From positions 248,001 through 312,000 of the forward strand of contig NZ_JWLJ01000002.1 of the NCBI RefSeq assembly GCF_000813985.1: DNA of 64,000 nucleotides, given 5' to 3'. The DNA is from Ruegeria sp. ANG-R (GTDB lineage: Bacteria; Pseudomonadota; Alphaproteobacteria; Rhodobacterales; Rhodobacteraceae). The notes under the pieces are model-generated. The model saw only the letters and a list, made by a program, of their open reading frames with translations, was not told the DNA's origin and ran no database searches. A program made the position numbers and the translations under genes. How positions within the stretch are numbered: the first letter of the stretch is position 1; each line of letters begins with the position of its first letter. Of this stretch, positions 1-7,992 are shown in pieces.

Positions 1-2
1 TG

Positions 3-215
3 AATGCGGGGCTATTTTCGTTGGCCCACCTGATGTATTGGAGCTGGGTCGTCGCCATCATGACCTTTGCAGGAGGCCTGCTTTTTACCTGGGCCTATCG
101 CAAGCGTGGATCATTCTTTTATGCAGTTCTCCTGCACGCAATTGCCGGTAATATTATCTTTGCGGCTGGGTTGGGCGTCTATTTCTACTCGGGCAATGTG
201 CAAAGGCCGTTTTGA
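3..215 (+). CDS. CPBP family intramembrane protease, C-terminal part (partial)
   Basis: The frame is open from the window edge, so only the last 70 or so codons of this gene are present. The piece carries two elements of the CPBP (CAAX protease and bacteriocin-processing) family: an F-x3-H block (FSLAH) near the start and an H-x3-N block (HAIAGN) inside the last hydrophobic helix. Two transmembrane helices are visible. Such proteins are membrane-embedded glutamic proteases or protease-like factors; the substrate cannot be guessed here. An internal TTG/ATG could be mistaken for a start, but the motif begins upstream of it. It lies about 80 bases before aspS on the same strand. Confidence 0.7.
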   Translation, partial: NAGLFSLAHLMYWSWVVAIMTFAGGLLFTWAYRKRGSFFYAVLLHAIAGNIIFAAGLGVYFYSGNVQRPF

Positions 216-294
216 CGGCGCGACCCGCCTTGACTTTCCTAGCCCAAAGGGGTGTATCGGCGCGACGAATTCTGCGCCCGAAGGGATATGATCC

Positions 295-2070
295 ATGCAC
301 GCCTATCGCAGCCACACCTGCGCCGCTCTGACCGCCGCCAATGTCGGTGAAACCGTCCGCCTGTCCGGCTGGGTGCATCGGGTCCGAGATCACGGCGGCG
401 TGCTGTTCATCGACCTGCGCGACCATTTCGGCGTAACTCAGGTTCTGTGCGACGGCGATAGTGCAGCCTTTGCTGAGCTGGAAAAGGTACGGTCCGAGTG
501 GTGTATCCGTATCGACGGTACCGTCAAAGCCCGCGACGCGGATCTGGTGAACCCGAAACTGCCAACAGGCGAAATCGAGGTTTACGTGCGAGAGCTGGAG
601 GTTTTGGGCGCTGCCGACGAATTGCCGTTGATGGTGTTCGGCGATCAGGAATACCCCGAAGAAACGCGTCTGCGCTATCGCTACCTCGACCTACGACGCG
701 ACGCGATGCAGCAGAACATGACCCTGCGCTCGGACGTTGTGGCGTCGATGCGCCGCCGCATGTGGGATCAGGGGTTCCGCGAATATCAGACACCGATCAT
801 CACCGCCTCGTCGCCCGAAGGAGCACGCGACTTTCTGGTGCCCTCGCGGCTGCATCCGGGCAAATTCTATGCGTTGCCGCAGGCGCCGCAGCAGTTCAAA
901 CAGCTGATCATGGTGTCGGGTTTTGACAAGTACTTCCAGATCGCACCCTGTTTCCGCGACGAAGACCCGCGCGCTGACCGTTCGCCCACCGACTTTTACC
1001 AGCTCGACCTTGAGATGTCGTTTGTCGAGCAACAGGACGTGTTCGACACCATCCAGCCCGTGCTGACCGGTGTATTCGAAGAGTTCGGAGGTGGCCGCAA
1101 GGTCGATCAGGAATGGCCGCAGATTTCCTATAAAGATGCGGCCCTGTGGTACGGCTCTGACAAGCCCGACCTGCGCAACCCTATTAAAATGCAAGTGGTC
1201 TCCGACCACTTCCGCGGGTCTGGCTTCGCGATATTCGCGAAGCTGTTGGAGCAGGACGGCACCGAAATCCGCGCCATCCCGGCACCAAGTGGTGGCAGCC
1301 GCAAGTTCTGTGACCGCATGAACGCCTTTGCCCAGAAAGAAGGTCTGCCCGGTATGGGTTACATCTTCTGGCGGGATCAGGGCGAAGGTATGGAAGCCGC
1401 GGGCCCGCTGGCGAAAAACATCGGCCCCGAACGGACTGAAGCCATTCGTCAGCAGCTGGGTCTGGGCGTCGGTGATGCCGCGTTCTTCTTGGGCGGTAAA
1501 CCGAAGGCCTTTGAAAAGGTAGCCGGCAAAGCGCGGGATGTGATTGGCGAAGAGCTTGGTCTGACTGAAAAAGACCGCTTTGCCTTTGCCTGGATCGTGG
1601 ACTTCCCGATTTACGAGCAGGACGAAGAAACCGGCGCGATCGACTTTGAACACAACCCATTCTCAATGCCGCAAGGCGGGATGGAGGCTCTGCAAGGCAA
1701 TCCTCTGGACGTGCGTGGTTTCCAATATGACCTCGCCTGTAACGGCTACGAGCTGGTGTCGGGTGCCATCCGGAACCATAAGCCCGAGATCATGTTGAAG
1801 GCCTTTGAACTGGCTGGTTACGGCGAGGATGAAGTCAAATCCCGCTTTGGCGCTCTGTTCAACGCATTCCACTACGGCGCCCCGCCGCACGGTGGCTGCG
1901 CGGCCGGTATAGACCGGATCGTGATGCTGCTGGCCGATGAGGCCAACATTCGCGAAGTCATGATGTTCCCGATGAACCAGCGGGCAGAGGATCTGATGAT
2001 GGACGCCCCGTCCGATCCAACCTCGGATCAGTTGATGGAGTTGGGGCTGAGGATCATCCCGCAGGACTAA
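295..2070 (+). CDS. aspS: Aspartate--tRNA ligase
   Basis: A 591-residue bacterial-type AspRS that charges tRNA(Asp) in the cytoplasm. It has an N-terminal OB-fold anticodon-binding domain (about residues 1-105), the class II core with motif 2 ([19 protein letters not shown], from about residue 219), the bacterial GAD insertion in the middle, and motif 3 ([14 protein letters not shown], from about 533). Length is normal for the family. The anticodon-domain segment reads RDHGG, with His where the E. coli enzyme has Leu (RDLGS). In Pseudomonas-type enzymes this His goes with non-discriminating activity, which also makes Asp-tRNA(Asn) for GatCAB; that is inference. It ends in a strong hairpin and seems to be a single-gene unit. 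Confidence 0.98.
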   Translation: MHAYRSHTCAALTAANVGETVRLSGWVHRVRDHGGVLFIDLRDHFGVTQVLCDGDSAAFAELEKVRSEWCIRIDGTVKARDADLVNPKLPTGEIEVYVRELEVLGAADELPLMVFGDQEYPEETRLRYRYLDLRRDAMQQNMTLRSDVVASMRRRMWDQGFREYQTPIITASSPEGARDFLVPSRLHPGKFYALPQAPQQFKQLIMVSGFDKYFQIAPCFRDEDPRADRSPTDFYQLDLEMSFVEQQDVFDTIQPVLTGVFEEFGGGRKVDQEWPQISYKDAALWYGSDKPDLRNPIKMQVVSDHFRGSGFAIFAKLLEQDGTEIRAIPAPSGGSRKFCDRMNAFAQKEGLPGMGYIFWRDQGEGMEAAGPLAKNIGPERTEAIRQQLGLGVGDAAFFLGGKPKAFEKVAGKARDVIGEELGLTEKDRFAFAWIVDFPIYEQDEETGAIDFEHNPFSMPQGGMEALQGNPLDVRGFQYDLACNGYELVSGAIRNHKPEIMLKAFELAGYGEDEVKSRFGALFNAFHYGAPPHGGCAAGIDRIVMLLADEANIREVMMFPMNQRAEDLMMDAPSDPTSDQLMELGLRIIPQD

Positions 2071-2076
2071 GACCAA

Positions 2077-2100
2077 CCGCCCGCCTTGTGCGGGCGGTTT
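2077..2100 (+). terminator. Intrinsic terminator of aspS
   Basis: An 8-bp perfect stem (CCGCCCGC / GCGGGCGG) with a 5-base loop begins six bases after the aspS stop codon and is followed by three T residues. Confidence 0.8.
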
Positions 2101-2159
2101 GCGTTAGGGGTATCTCGGCGCCGATCTGAGCAGGGCCAGAAGTGCCGCAGGAGTTCCAT

Positions 2160-2276
2160 TCATTCCAATGGGGTTGCCGCATCCCGGCGGTTGCGGATGT
2201 TTTTGGCCGCGAGGCGTGTCTGACGATAGATCCAGAGGCAAAGGATTGTTGCCGTGATAAAATACGCGGTGAGCAT
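2160..2276 (-). CDS. 38-aa single-pass membrane microprotein (unannotated small ORF)
   Basis: A short open frame directly behind the response regulator gene: its ATG lies two bases after that gene's TGA, and the regulator's last codons supply a strong AGGAGG ribosome binding site at normal spacing. The product starts MLTAYFITATILCLWIYRQ, a hydrophobic helix, followed by a basic segment (RLAAKNIRNRRD) and a short tail, giving a predicted N-out/C-in topology by the positive-inside rule. I do not recognise the family. It may be a membrane anchor or partner co-made with the regulator. No homology is known to me, so the evidence is only the SD, the spacing and the helix-plus-basic pattern. Confidence 0.5.
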   Translation of the reverse strand: MLTAYFITATILCLWIYRQTRLAAKNIRNRRDAATPLE

Positions 2277-2277
2277 G

Positions 2278-2994
2278 TCAGATCGCCTCTTGCCGCTCCA
2301 GACGGTCCTGCACCAGCCCGGCCACCCGCGCTGTCTGGGCTGTTACCGGCGACCCAGTTGTACGCAATCGGGCAAGGTCCGATGCGGCATCCGCAAGTAC
2401 CACATCTTCAGCGTCTCGGGCTACGCTGTGCAGGAACTGCGCAACGTAGTCCAATGTGCGCTGATCGGTGGGGCCGGTCAGGACGTCGGCGATATGGGCC
2501 ATGTCGTCCTGATAGGCCAGCGGATCGGGCTGAACGATGTCATCCCGCACTGCGGATATATCACCGGGGCGGCGATCCTCGGGCAGAAGCTCAAGAATGG
2601 ACTTCTGGAAGTATGCGACCGATGTCAGAGGTTTGGCCAGAAATCCATCGGCGCCGGCACGCATGGCGATGGCCTGCATGTTGTCGTCCCCGGACAATCC
2701 AAGGATGACGCCAATCCGGGGCACGGCGTGGGTCATCTCGGCAATCAGGTCTGCACCTGACCCATCCGGTAGTCCCATATCGACGATCAGAACCGAAGGG
2801 CGGTATATCTGCAGATGCCGCCGCGCTGACTTCAAACAGTCCGCCCGCCTGATACGTGCACCGCTGTGCAGGCACATTAATCGTATTGCATCGCACGCAT
2901 AGCGGCTGTCTTCGACCACAAGGATGGTTTGGCCCAGCAGCGGCCGCATCTTGGTGGCCAGCGCCGGTGAGGCGAAAGGTCCCGAATCGTCCAT
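2278..2994 (-). CDS. Response regulator with uncharacterised C-terminal domain
   Basis: A 238-residue protein with a receiver (REC) domain at about residues 22-140. The acidic pair is E28-D29, the phospho-acceptor is Asp72 (LIVDMGLPD), the switch Ser is S101 and the conserved Lys is K121 (AKP). The roughly 100-residue C-terminal part is helical, has no visible HTH or GGDEF, and contains a stretch resembling a four-helix phosphotransfer domain but without a convincing His motif. I chose the ATG at 2994 because AGGAG sits 7 bases upstream; the GTG ten codons earlier has no such site. No histidine kinase is adjacent, so it is an orphan regulator. The microprotein behind it is probably co-translated. 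Confidence 0.8.
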   Translation of the reverse strand: MDDSGPFASPALATKMRPLLGQTILVVEDSRYACDAIRLMCLHSGARIRRADCLKSARRHLQIYRPSVLIVDMGLPDGSGADLIAEMTHAVPRIGVILGLSGDDNMQAIAMRAGADGFLAKPLTSVAYFQKSILELLPEDRRPGDISAVRDDIVQPDPLAYQDDMAHIADVLTGPTDQRTLDYVAQFLHSVARDAEDVVLADAASDLARLRTTGSPVTAQTARVAGLVQDRLERQEAI

Positions 2995-3128
2995 GGCAGA
3001 ACTCCTAATCAGCAGATGCTTCACGCTAGGAACATCTGGCTAACACGGCGTTAACGACGATTTGGCGCACTTGCCCTTTGCCCGGGCAGCCCCCATAACC
3101 GCCGCAACGCAGAATGAAGGAGATTCCC

Positions 3129-3533
3129 ATGATCGGTCGCCTGAACCACGTTGCCATTGCTGTTCCCGACCTCGAGGCCGCATCGGCCCAGTATCGCAAC
3201 GCGCTTGGCGCCAAAGTCGGTGCGCCGCAGGATGAGCCCGATCATGGCGTTACTGTCGTCTTCATTGAACTCCCCAACACCAAGATCGAATTGCTGTACC
3301 CGTTAGGCGAAAACAGCCCGATCAACGGATTTCTGGAAAAGAACCCGTCGGGTGGCATTCATCATGTCTGCTATGAGGTCGAAGATATCATCGCAGCACG
3401 TGATCATCTGAAACAGACCGGAGCGCGTGTTCTGGGCTCGGGTGAGCCCAAGATTGGCGCGCATGGCAAGCCGGTATTGTTCCTGCATCCGAAGGATTTC
3501 AACGGCTGTCTGGTTGAGCTGGAGCAGGTCTGA
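3129..3533 (+). CDS. mce: Methylmalonyl-CoA epimerase
   Basis: A 134-residue vicinal-oxygen-chelate (glyoxalase fold) protein that interconverts (R)- and (S)-methylmalonyl-CoA in the propionyl-CoA to succinyl-CoA route. Family marks are GRLNHVAIAVPDLE at the N-terminus with metal ligand His7, the repeated-module histidine in GGIHHVCYEV, and the glutamate in the C-terminal VELE. Length matches the family (about 134). The start at 3129 is preceded by AGGAG; the ATG five codons upstream overlaps that site. The DUF1467 gene follows after 5 bases, so the two are likely co-transcribed, an arrangement common in this order. Confidence 0.92.
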   Translation: MIGRLNHVAIAVPDLEAASAQYRNALGAKVGAPQDEPDHGVTVVFIELPNTKIELLYPLGENSPINGFLEKNPSGGIHHVCYEVEDIIAARDHLKQTGARVLGSGEPKIGAHGKPVLFLHPKDFNGCLVELEQV

Positions 3534-3538
3534 CGCCA

Positions 3539-3814
3539 ATGACAATCACCGCCGCTTTCGTTTTGTTTGCAGTCATCTGGTTTCTGACCTTGCTGGTGGT
3601 TCTGCCAGTACGGATCAAAACGCAAGGTGATTTGGGGGAAATCGTTCCGGGCACCCATGCTGGTGCTCCGGAAGTCCATCACATGAAGAAGAAGCTGTGG
3701 ATTACGACCGGGATATCGGTGGTGCTGTGGGTGATCATTGCCGGTATTATCCTATCTGGCGTGATCACCGTGCGGGACTTCGATTGGCTGAACCAAATGG
3801 AGCCGCGCGGGTAG
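3539..3814 (+). CDS. DUF1467 family small membrane protein
   Basis: A 91-residue protein with two membrane helices (about residues 5-25 and 52-73). Between them is the typical DUF1467 loop with VLPVRIKTQ, a GT-H-GAP segment and a lysine-rich HHMKKK stretch. Function is unknown. In alphaproteobacteria this family is often found directly after methylmalonyl-CoA epimerase, as here, where the gene starts 5 bases after mce. The frame is short but the two-helix layout and the loop motif are convincing. Confidence 0.85.
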   Translation: MTITAAFVLFAVIWFLTLLVVLPVRIKTQGDLGEIVPGTHAGAPEVHHMKKKLWITTGISVVLWVIIAGIILSGVITVRDFDWLNQMEPRG

Positions 3815-3815
3815 C

Positions 3816-4514
3816 TTAGCGTCGGTTGCCCGACAATCCGTGATAGATATGGGTAAAAGTCGCGGCGCCGAGGATCGGGATCAGCAAGTTGATCAATGGC
3901 ACTGAAAGCGGGACTGCCATAAGAACGCCTGCGACCCAGATTGTTGTGGCGTGTTTCGCACGTAGTTTTCGTGCACCCTCACGACCCAAACGACGCATGG
4001 CTGCCAGCGTGAAATATTCTCGCCCCAGAAGAAATCCGTTCATGCCCCAGAAAATGAACAACGCAAATGCCGGGAAAAACGCGTAAAGGATCAGCGCCAG
4101 CAGGTTGGCCGTGATCAGGACGCTCAGAAAGCTGAGCGTATCCCGCAATGCATCGCCAAACGGAACGCGCTTGGCTGGCGGAAGATTGGGGTAATGCCTG
4201 TCTTCAACCGCCTGCGCGACCTCATCCAGAAACATTGAAGTGATGGCCGAGGCAACGGGGACCATAAGAAACACCGACAAGACCATCATCAGCAAAAACG
4301 AAGACACGCTGAGCAGGTCATTCAGCCAGGTCACCTCACCCAATATCGGTAGGGTGGCCTGTTCTCCGACCATTGCGTTGATCAGCCACAAAAAGCCAGC
4401 GTATGTCGCGACCAGAAGCGCGAAGGTCAGCCCGACGCCCAGCAACAGCACTTTGCGGAACCGGGGATCGCCGATCTGGCCCAGTGCTTGCAGAAACGAC
4501 TGGATGATGATCAT
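3816..4514 (-). CDS. EI24 / CysZ-like inner-membrane protein
   Basis: A 232-residue multi-pass membrane protein of the EI24 superfamily, which includes the sulfate permease CysZ. It opens with the family's SFLQALGQIGDPRF segment and has four or more long hydrophobic helices, with a soluble stretch (DEVAQAVEDRHYP) after the second. The start at 4514 overlaps the stop of the nitroreductase gene as ATGA, suggesting translational coupling; an in-frame ATG four codons upstream is possible. Sulfate transport is not shown for this branch of the family, so I name only the fold. It converges on the DUF1467 gene, with only one base between stops. Confidence 0.8.
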   Translation of the reverse strand: MIIIQSFLQALGQIGDPRFRKVLLLGVGLTFALLVATYAGFLWLINAMVGEQATLPILGEVTWLNDLLSVSSFLLMMVLSVFLMVPVASAITSMFLDEVAQAVEDRHYPNLPPAKRVPFGDALRDTLSFLSVLITANLLALILYAFFPAFALFIFWGMNGFLLGREYFTLAAMRRLGREGARKLRAKHATTIWVAGVLMAVPLSVPLINLLIPILGAATFTHIYHGLSGNRR

Positions 4515-5089
4515 TCCGAAACCCATTGGGTCAGCGCGGCCACATCGGGACGTGGCCGTTCAGGGGGGGCATTGCCCTCGGTCGCGATATGGATGAACCC
4601 CGCGATCTTTTCATTCTCGGCCAAGCCAAGCCCCTGCTGGCAAAAACTGCGGTCATGGGATTGCCACCCAGAGAGCCAATTTGCACCCCAGCCCGCAGCA
4701 AGCGCGGCGTTCAGCAATGCCAGACAGACAGCACCCGCCGAGTAGGTCTGTTCGATTGCGGGAATCTTGTCAGAAGGTTTCTGCACCTCGATGACAGCAA
4801 CGGCGAGATGGCCCATGTCGAACTGGCTGCGGGCCTTGGCGATATCCTCGGGGCTTTTGCCCAAAGCCTGACCGCAGGTTTCGGTCAGATCTGCAAGGCG
4901 CTTCATGGCGCCGCGCTCGATTACAATAAACCGCCACGGCTCAAGCTTGCCATGGTCAGGGCTACGAGCGGCGGCGGTCAGCAGAGGCGTCAGTTCGTCC
5001 TTTGTCGGGGCCGGTGCCATGAGTGTTTTGGCCGGACGTGACCGGCGCGCGTGCAAAAAATCCAGCGCGGCTTGGTTCTTCAGAGGCAT
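4511..5089 (-). CDS. Nitroreductase family protein (YdjA-like)
   Basis: A 192-residue FMN-dependent NAD(P)H oxidoreductase of the compact YdjA type. The FMN-phosphate site is RRSRPAK near the N-terminus, followed by ARSPDHGKLEPWRF, and the C-terminal half carries the GWGANWLSGW and IHIATEG segments. Physiological substrate unknown; the family reduces nitro compounds or quinones in vitro. The start at 5089 follows AAGGAAG; the upstream in-frame ATG five codons earlier lacks a site. It forms a two-gene unit with the EI24-like membrane protein through a 4-base overlap. Confidence 0.85.
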   Translation of the reverse strand: MPLKNQAALDFLHARRSRPAKTLMAPAPTKDELTPLLTAAARSPDHGKLEPWRFIVIERGAMKRLADLTETCGQALGKSPEDIAKARSQFDMGHLAVAVIEVQKPSDKIPAIEQTYSAGAVCLALLNAALAAGWGANWLSGWQSHDRSFCQQGLGLAENEKIAGFIHIATEGNAPPERPRPDVAALTQWVSE

Positions 5090-5232
5090 GTTAACTTCCT
5101 TCACATGGACAGATTCTATGTCGGAGAGATGTCGCCCCGTTTCAAGGGCAAACTGCCTTTTGAATCACATCGAATTCAACCGGATTTTCTGTGCGCCAGT
5201 TCTGTGCTCGGCGCAAGGTAACCGGGGAGTAT

Positions 5233-5481
5233 CTATGAACCGGACTGATCGGTTTCGCGTATCTGATAAACACCTTCCGGAAGGTCCAGAGCGGCGGCCA
5301 GATCACGCACCTGCTCGGGCGACAAAGTGATTTTCTGAATCTGATCTGTACGCGGGTCCAACTGCTCAAGCGTGACGCATTCAGCGAAGTTGTTGATGAC
5401 GACATCCTCTTGCAAGGGCTTGGCACCTTCGTCCACCAGCGTAATGACCGTCGAGTCGAATTCGTGTTCAATTGAAAACAT
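5233..5481 (-). CDS. Conserved hypothetical protein, 82 aa
   Basis: A small acidic cytoplasmic protein beginning MFSIEHEFDSTVITLVDEG, with a C-terminal ALDLPEGVYQIRE segment. I recognise the pattern as a conserved Rhodobacterales hypothetical but know no function. There are no membrane helices and no cysteines apart from one. I chose the ATG at 5481 because the protein-like composition begins there; the longer frame to 5532 adds an Arg-rich stretch with no ribosome binding site. The ribosome binding site before 5481 is weak, which keeps confidence moderate. It stands alone between the nitroreductase gene and the M48 protease gene. Confidence 0.6.
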   Translation of the reverse strand: MFSIEHEFDSTVITLVDEGAKPLQEDVVINNFAECVTLEQLDPRTDQIQKITLSPEQVRDLAAALDLPEGVYQIRETDQSGS

Positions 5482-5601
5482 GTGGGCAGAGTGCCGGGCC
5501 AGAGATCGCAATGCAACCCGTTGCAGGCGCATTCGCTTGTAGCCCAGTCAGATTTGCCGCGCTATGCTTGCCTGCCGGCAGAGTGACTGAAAGGAATGTG
5601 A

Positions 5602-6303
5602 ATGCGCCGTCTTGCCCTGTTGCTGGTCGTGTTGCTGGCGGCCTGCGATTTCACGTCCGTTGTCGCGATTCCGGCTTCGCAATGGCAACCGAACTCAGCA
5701 GGTCAGCGGGAAAAGGCACGCGTGTTCGAGCAGGTCAGCCGCACGATAGGAGCAGCCGCCGAACAGGAATGCCGCCGTCGCTCGCAATCGGCCAATTGTG
5801 ATTTCGTGTTTCTGGTCGATCTCTCCTCAAAGGCGCCCGCGAATGCGTTTCAGACGTTGGACAAGGACGGGAAACCTCTGATCATCTTCACGCAGCAGAT
5901 GATCGGTTCGACGCAAAATGCTGATGAGATGGCCTTTGTCATGGGGCACGAAGCCGCCCACCACATTCTGGGCCACATTGCCCGTCAGGCCGAGAACGCA
6001 AAGGAGAGCGCTCGTATCTTCGGTGAACTCGCCCGCAAGCAGGGCGAGGATGACGCAGGGATAGAGCGCGCACAGGCGCTGGGGGCTGAGGTTGGCGCAC
6101 AGAACTACACGCGTGAGTTCGAACTGGAGGCGGATCGGCTGGGAACAAAAATCACCCATGCGGCAGGATATGACCCGTTGGTTGGAATGGTTTTCTTTCA
6201 ACGAATCCCCGATCCGGGTGATCGTTTCCTGGCGACGCATCCACCCAATGCCAAACGGGTCGAGGTGGTTTTGCAAACGGCGCGCCAGCTGGGATTGCGG
6301 TAA
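5602..6303 (+). CDS. M48 family metallopeptidase, lipoprotein
   Basis: A 233-residue predicted lipoprotein: signal peptide followed by a lipobox (LLAAC, Cys15). The zinc-protease motif HEAAH is at about residues 116-120 and the third ligand lies in ELEAD at about 174-178, the M48 pattern shared with LoiP/BepA-type envelope proteases. It lacks the TPR repeats of BepA and is short, closer to LoiP-like quality-control proteases. It probably acts on misfolded outer-membrane or periplasmic proteins; that is inference from the family. The next gene starts inside its stop codon (TAATG), so the two are coupled. Confidence 0.9.
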   Translation: MRRLALLLVVLLAACDFTSVVAIPASQWQPNSAGQREKARVFEQVSRTIGAAAEQECRRRSQSANCDFVFLVDLSSKAPANAFQTLDKDGKPLIIFTQQMIGSTQNADEMAFVMGHEAAHHILGHIARQAENAKESARIFGELARKQGEDDAGIERAQALGAEVGAQNYTREFELEADRLGTKITHAAGYDPLVGMVFFQRIPDPGDRFLATHPPNAKRVEVVLQTARQLGLR

Positions 6304-6671
6304 TGATTCAATTGACCCGATTGGGCGTTGTGCTCAGCGACCGAGGATCGAAGTATGCAGTGACGGGCGCGCGGGTCTCCAGCCGCGCGGATGTCGACGC
6401 GGTGCTGACGGAACTGAAATCCGACAAGGCCTATGCAAAGGCGACCCACAACACGTGGGCAGCCACCCTGCCGACGGGCGCCCTCAAGGCTGACGACGGA
6501 GAATCCGGTGCTGCGATGGTCATTCTGCGGATGATGGAGCGGGCCGGGCTGGCAGATCACGTAATTATTGTGACACGCTGGTATGGCGGCAAGAAGCTGG
6601 GCGGTGACCGGTTTCGTCGCGTGCAGGATGCTACTCGGGCCTATCTGGACCAACTGGAGTCCGGGCATTGA
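6303..6671 (+). CDS. YigZ / IMPACT N-terminal domain protein
   Basis: A 122-residue protein consisting only of the UPF0029/IMPACT N-terminal fold. Its marks are an ADDGE segment followed by the strand-helix IVTRWYGGKKLGGDRF block that defines the family. Bacterial YigZ proteins are about 200 residues with an extra C-terminal domain, which this one lacks; the one-domain form is seen in other bacteria. Biochemical role unsettled. Its start overlaps the preceding M48 gene stop by one base, so it is translated from the same message. Confidence 0.85.
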   Translation: MIQLTRLGVVLSDRGSKYAVTGARVSSRADVDAVLTELKSDKAYAKATHNTWAATLPTGALKADDGESGAAMVILRMMERAGLADHVIIVTRWYGGKKLGGDRFRRVQDATRAYLDQLESGH

Positions 6672-6739
6672 CCTGAGTCAAAGGCATCCTCGGGCTTATG
6701 GATTACCTTTTTCCTTGCATGAAAGAAAAAGGAAACCGC

Positions 6740-6991
6740 ATGTCTGACCGCGAAACGCTGCGACGTCACGCCGGTCTTGTGGATAAGATGGCCACAACGC
6801 TGGGCGTTGATTTGCAAGAAGTTGCCATAGAAGGGTCTTTACGGTTCGATGAAATTTCGGACGCTGTTTTGCGCTGCGCCGAATGTCCCAATCCGGGTCA
6901 TTGCGAGGCGTTTCTGGCCCGGTATCCGGCGGCGTCCAAGGCGCCGGAATACTGTCGCAACACCGAACTGCTGAGCAGGCTTATACCGTAA
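6740..6991 (+). CDS. DUF6455 family protein, copy 1
   Basis: An 83-residue protein, the first of three related genes in a row. It has a helical N-terminus (ETLRRHAGLVDKMATTLGVDL) and a cysteine-rich C-terminus: C-x2-C-x4-C (RCAECPNPGHC) and a later APEYC-N block. The pattern suggests a small metal- or Fe-S-binding site, but this is inference; the family has no known function to me. The start at 6740 has AAGGAAA upstream; the earlier in-frame ATG lies in the leader. Confidence 0.8.
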   Translation: MSDRETLRRHAGLVDKMATTLGVDLQEVAIEGSLRFDEISDAVLRCAECPNPGHCEAFLARYPAASKAPEYCRNTELLSRLIP

Positions 6992-7006
6992 CATCAGGGT
7001 GACGCC

Positions 7007-7270
7007 GTGCCACGACTCGGGCAGATCATGACCCACCTTCGCCTGGTTCTGAGGATGGCGCAGGCTACCGGGACCGACATAAAGTCCGCTCATCGCGATG
7101 GGCGGCTGAGCCAGCAGGAATGGGCTGAAATGATCCAACTCTGCCGTGGGTGCGAGTGGGCACCTGCATGTCCGGACTGGCTGAACGAGAACGAAACAGC
7201 TGAACATGCCCCCTGCACCTGCCCAAACCGGCACCGATTTGCCGCCCTGAGGGTCAGCGATCATGAGTGA
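7007..7270 (+). CDS. DUF6455 family protein, copy 2
   Basis: An 87-residue paralogue of the preceding gene, 15 bases downstream. It keeps the two-helix N-terminus (MAQATGTDIKSAHRDGRLSQ) and a C-x2-C-x4-C block (LCRGCEWAPAC), but the terminal APE-[YF]-C-N block is altered to APCTCPN, adding a cysteine. The start is uncertain: GTG at 7007 or ATG at 7028; neither has a strong ribosome binding site, and translation may be coupled to copy 1. It overlaps copy 3 by 8 bases. Confidence 0.7.
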   Translation: MPRLGQIMTHLRLVLRMAQATGTDIKSAHRDGRLSQQEWAEMIQLCRGCEWAPACPDWLNENETAEHAPCTCPNRHRFAALRVSDHE

Positions 7271-7532
7271 GCACATGCACCGGACACCGTTGGGCGATAT
7301 CGAGAAACACTTCTGGCTGACACGTTCGGTGGCAAGATGTATGGGGCTTTCTCTGACCGAAGCAATGGCCGAGGGTAAACTGACGCCCCATGACTATGCG
7401 CAGATGGTTACCCGCTGCAGAGGATCTGCCTGCAACGAACGCTGCCAGATTTGGTTGGCTGCACAGCAGGCGCGTGCTGCGACAGCGCCCGAGTTCTGCG
7501 CCAACGCCGAGGATCTGAACAAACTCACCTGA
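7263..7532 (+). CDS. DUF6455 family protein, copy 3
   Basis: An 89-residue third paralogue. The N-terminal part (FWLTRSVARCMGLSLTEAMAEGKLTPHDYAQ) aligns with the other two. The cysteine block is changed to CRGSACNERC, so the first C-x2-C spacing becomes C-x4-C. The C-terminal APEFCANAEDLNKL matches copy 1 (APEYCRNTELLSRL). All three are same-strand, abutting or overlapping, and look like a tandem duplication with diverged metal-site spacing. The gene converges on the CDGSH gene with two bases between stops. Confidence 0.75.
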   Translation: MSEHMHRTPLGDIEKHFWLTRSVARCMGLSLTEAMAEGKLTPHDYAQMVTRCRGSACNERCQIWLAAQQARAATAPEFCANAEDLNKLT

Positions 7533-7534
7533 TG

Positions 7535-7777
7535 TCAGAGTTTGGCGTGTGTTCCATCGCACAGGGGCGGTTTGGCGCTGTGTTTGCACCCACAGAAGAA
7601 CACTTTTTTGCTGGCCTCGGCGGTATACTTTACCGGTTCAAACGCAGTTCCCTTGTGCGAGCCGTCACAGAAGGGCTGCCGCTGCGACCTGCCACAGGCA
7701 CACCAGAAATAGGTTTTTCCCTCGGTCACTTCGACCGGATATGGCGCTTTCTGGGCGATGATCGGGGCGTCTGACAT
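7535..7777 (-). CDS. Two-motif CDGSH iron-sulfur protein
   Basis: An 80-residue protein with two complete CDGSH-type [2Fe-2S] motifs of the form C-x-C-x2-(S/T)-x3-P-x-C-D-G-(S/T)-H: CACGRSQRQPFCDGSH at about residues 26-41 and CGCKHSAKPPLCDGTH at about 62-77. Each should bind one redox-active cluster with 3Cys-1His ligation. It has no membrane anchor, so it is a soluble bacterial type like the tandem (MiNT-like) proteins. Role probably in iron or redox handling, not defined. It sits opposite the DUF6455 trio, which is also cysteine-rich, but no functional link is shown. Confidence 0.9.
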   Translation of the reverse strand: MSDAPIIAQKAPYPVEVTEGKTYFWCACGRSQRQPFCDGSHKGTAFEPVKYTAEASKKVFFCGCKHSAKPPLCDGTHAKL

Positions 7778-7889
7778 GGGGCTACTCCGTCTTTGGCTGA
7801 TGTCGAAGACAGAGTTTAGCGCGCCTTGTCAAAAAGGACAGACTGCACATGATAACCCGTTCGCCAGCATGGATTCGCCTTATTTCACA

Positions 7890-7899
7890 ATAACGTTAT
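7890..7899. promoter_or_regulatory. Short palindrome in intergenic region (possible operator)
   Basis: ATAACGTTAT, a perfect 10-base palindrome in the 215-base AT-rich gap between the CDGSH gene and the small lipoprotein gene. It may be a regulator site for the lipoprotein gene or chance in AT-rich DNA. Confidence 0.2.
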
Positions 7900-7992
7900 C
7901 GATTCGGTTGCCATATGAAATTCTTGGTCCTATTCTGATACCGGCCCCGAAAAACTGGGCAATATCAGAAAAGTAATAGAGGATAGATGGAC

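Noticed and set aside
691-1653. Long minus-strand ORF (320 codons) opposite aspS
   Set aside because: It lies wholly antisense to an unmistakable aspS, has low-complexity composition and no ribosome binding site. Shadow of GC-rich third positions.
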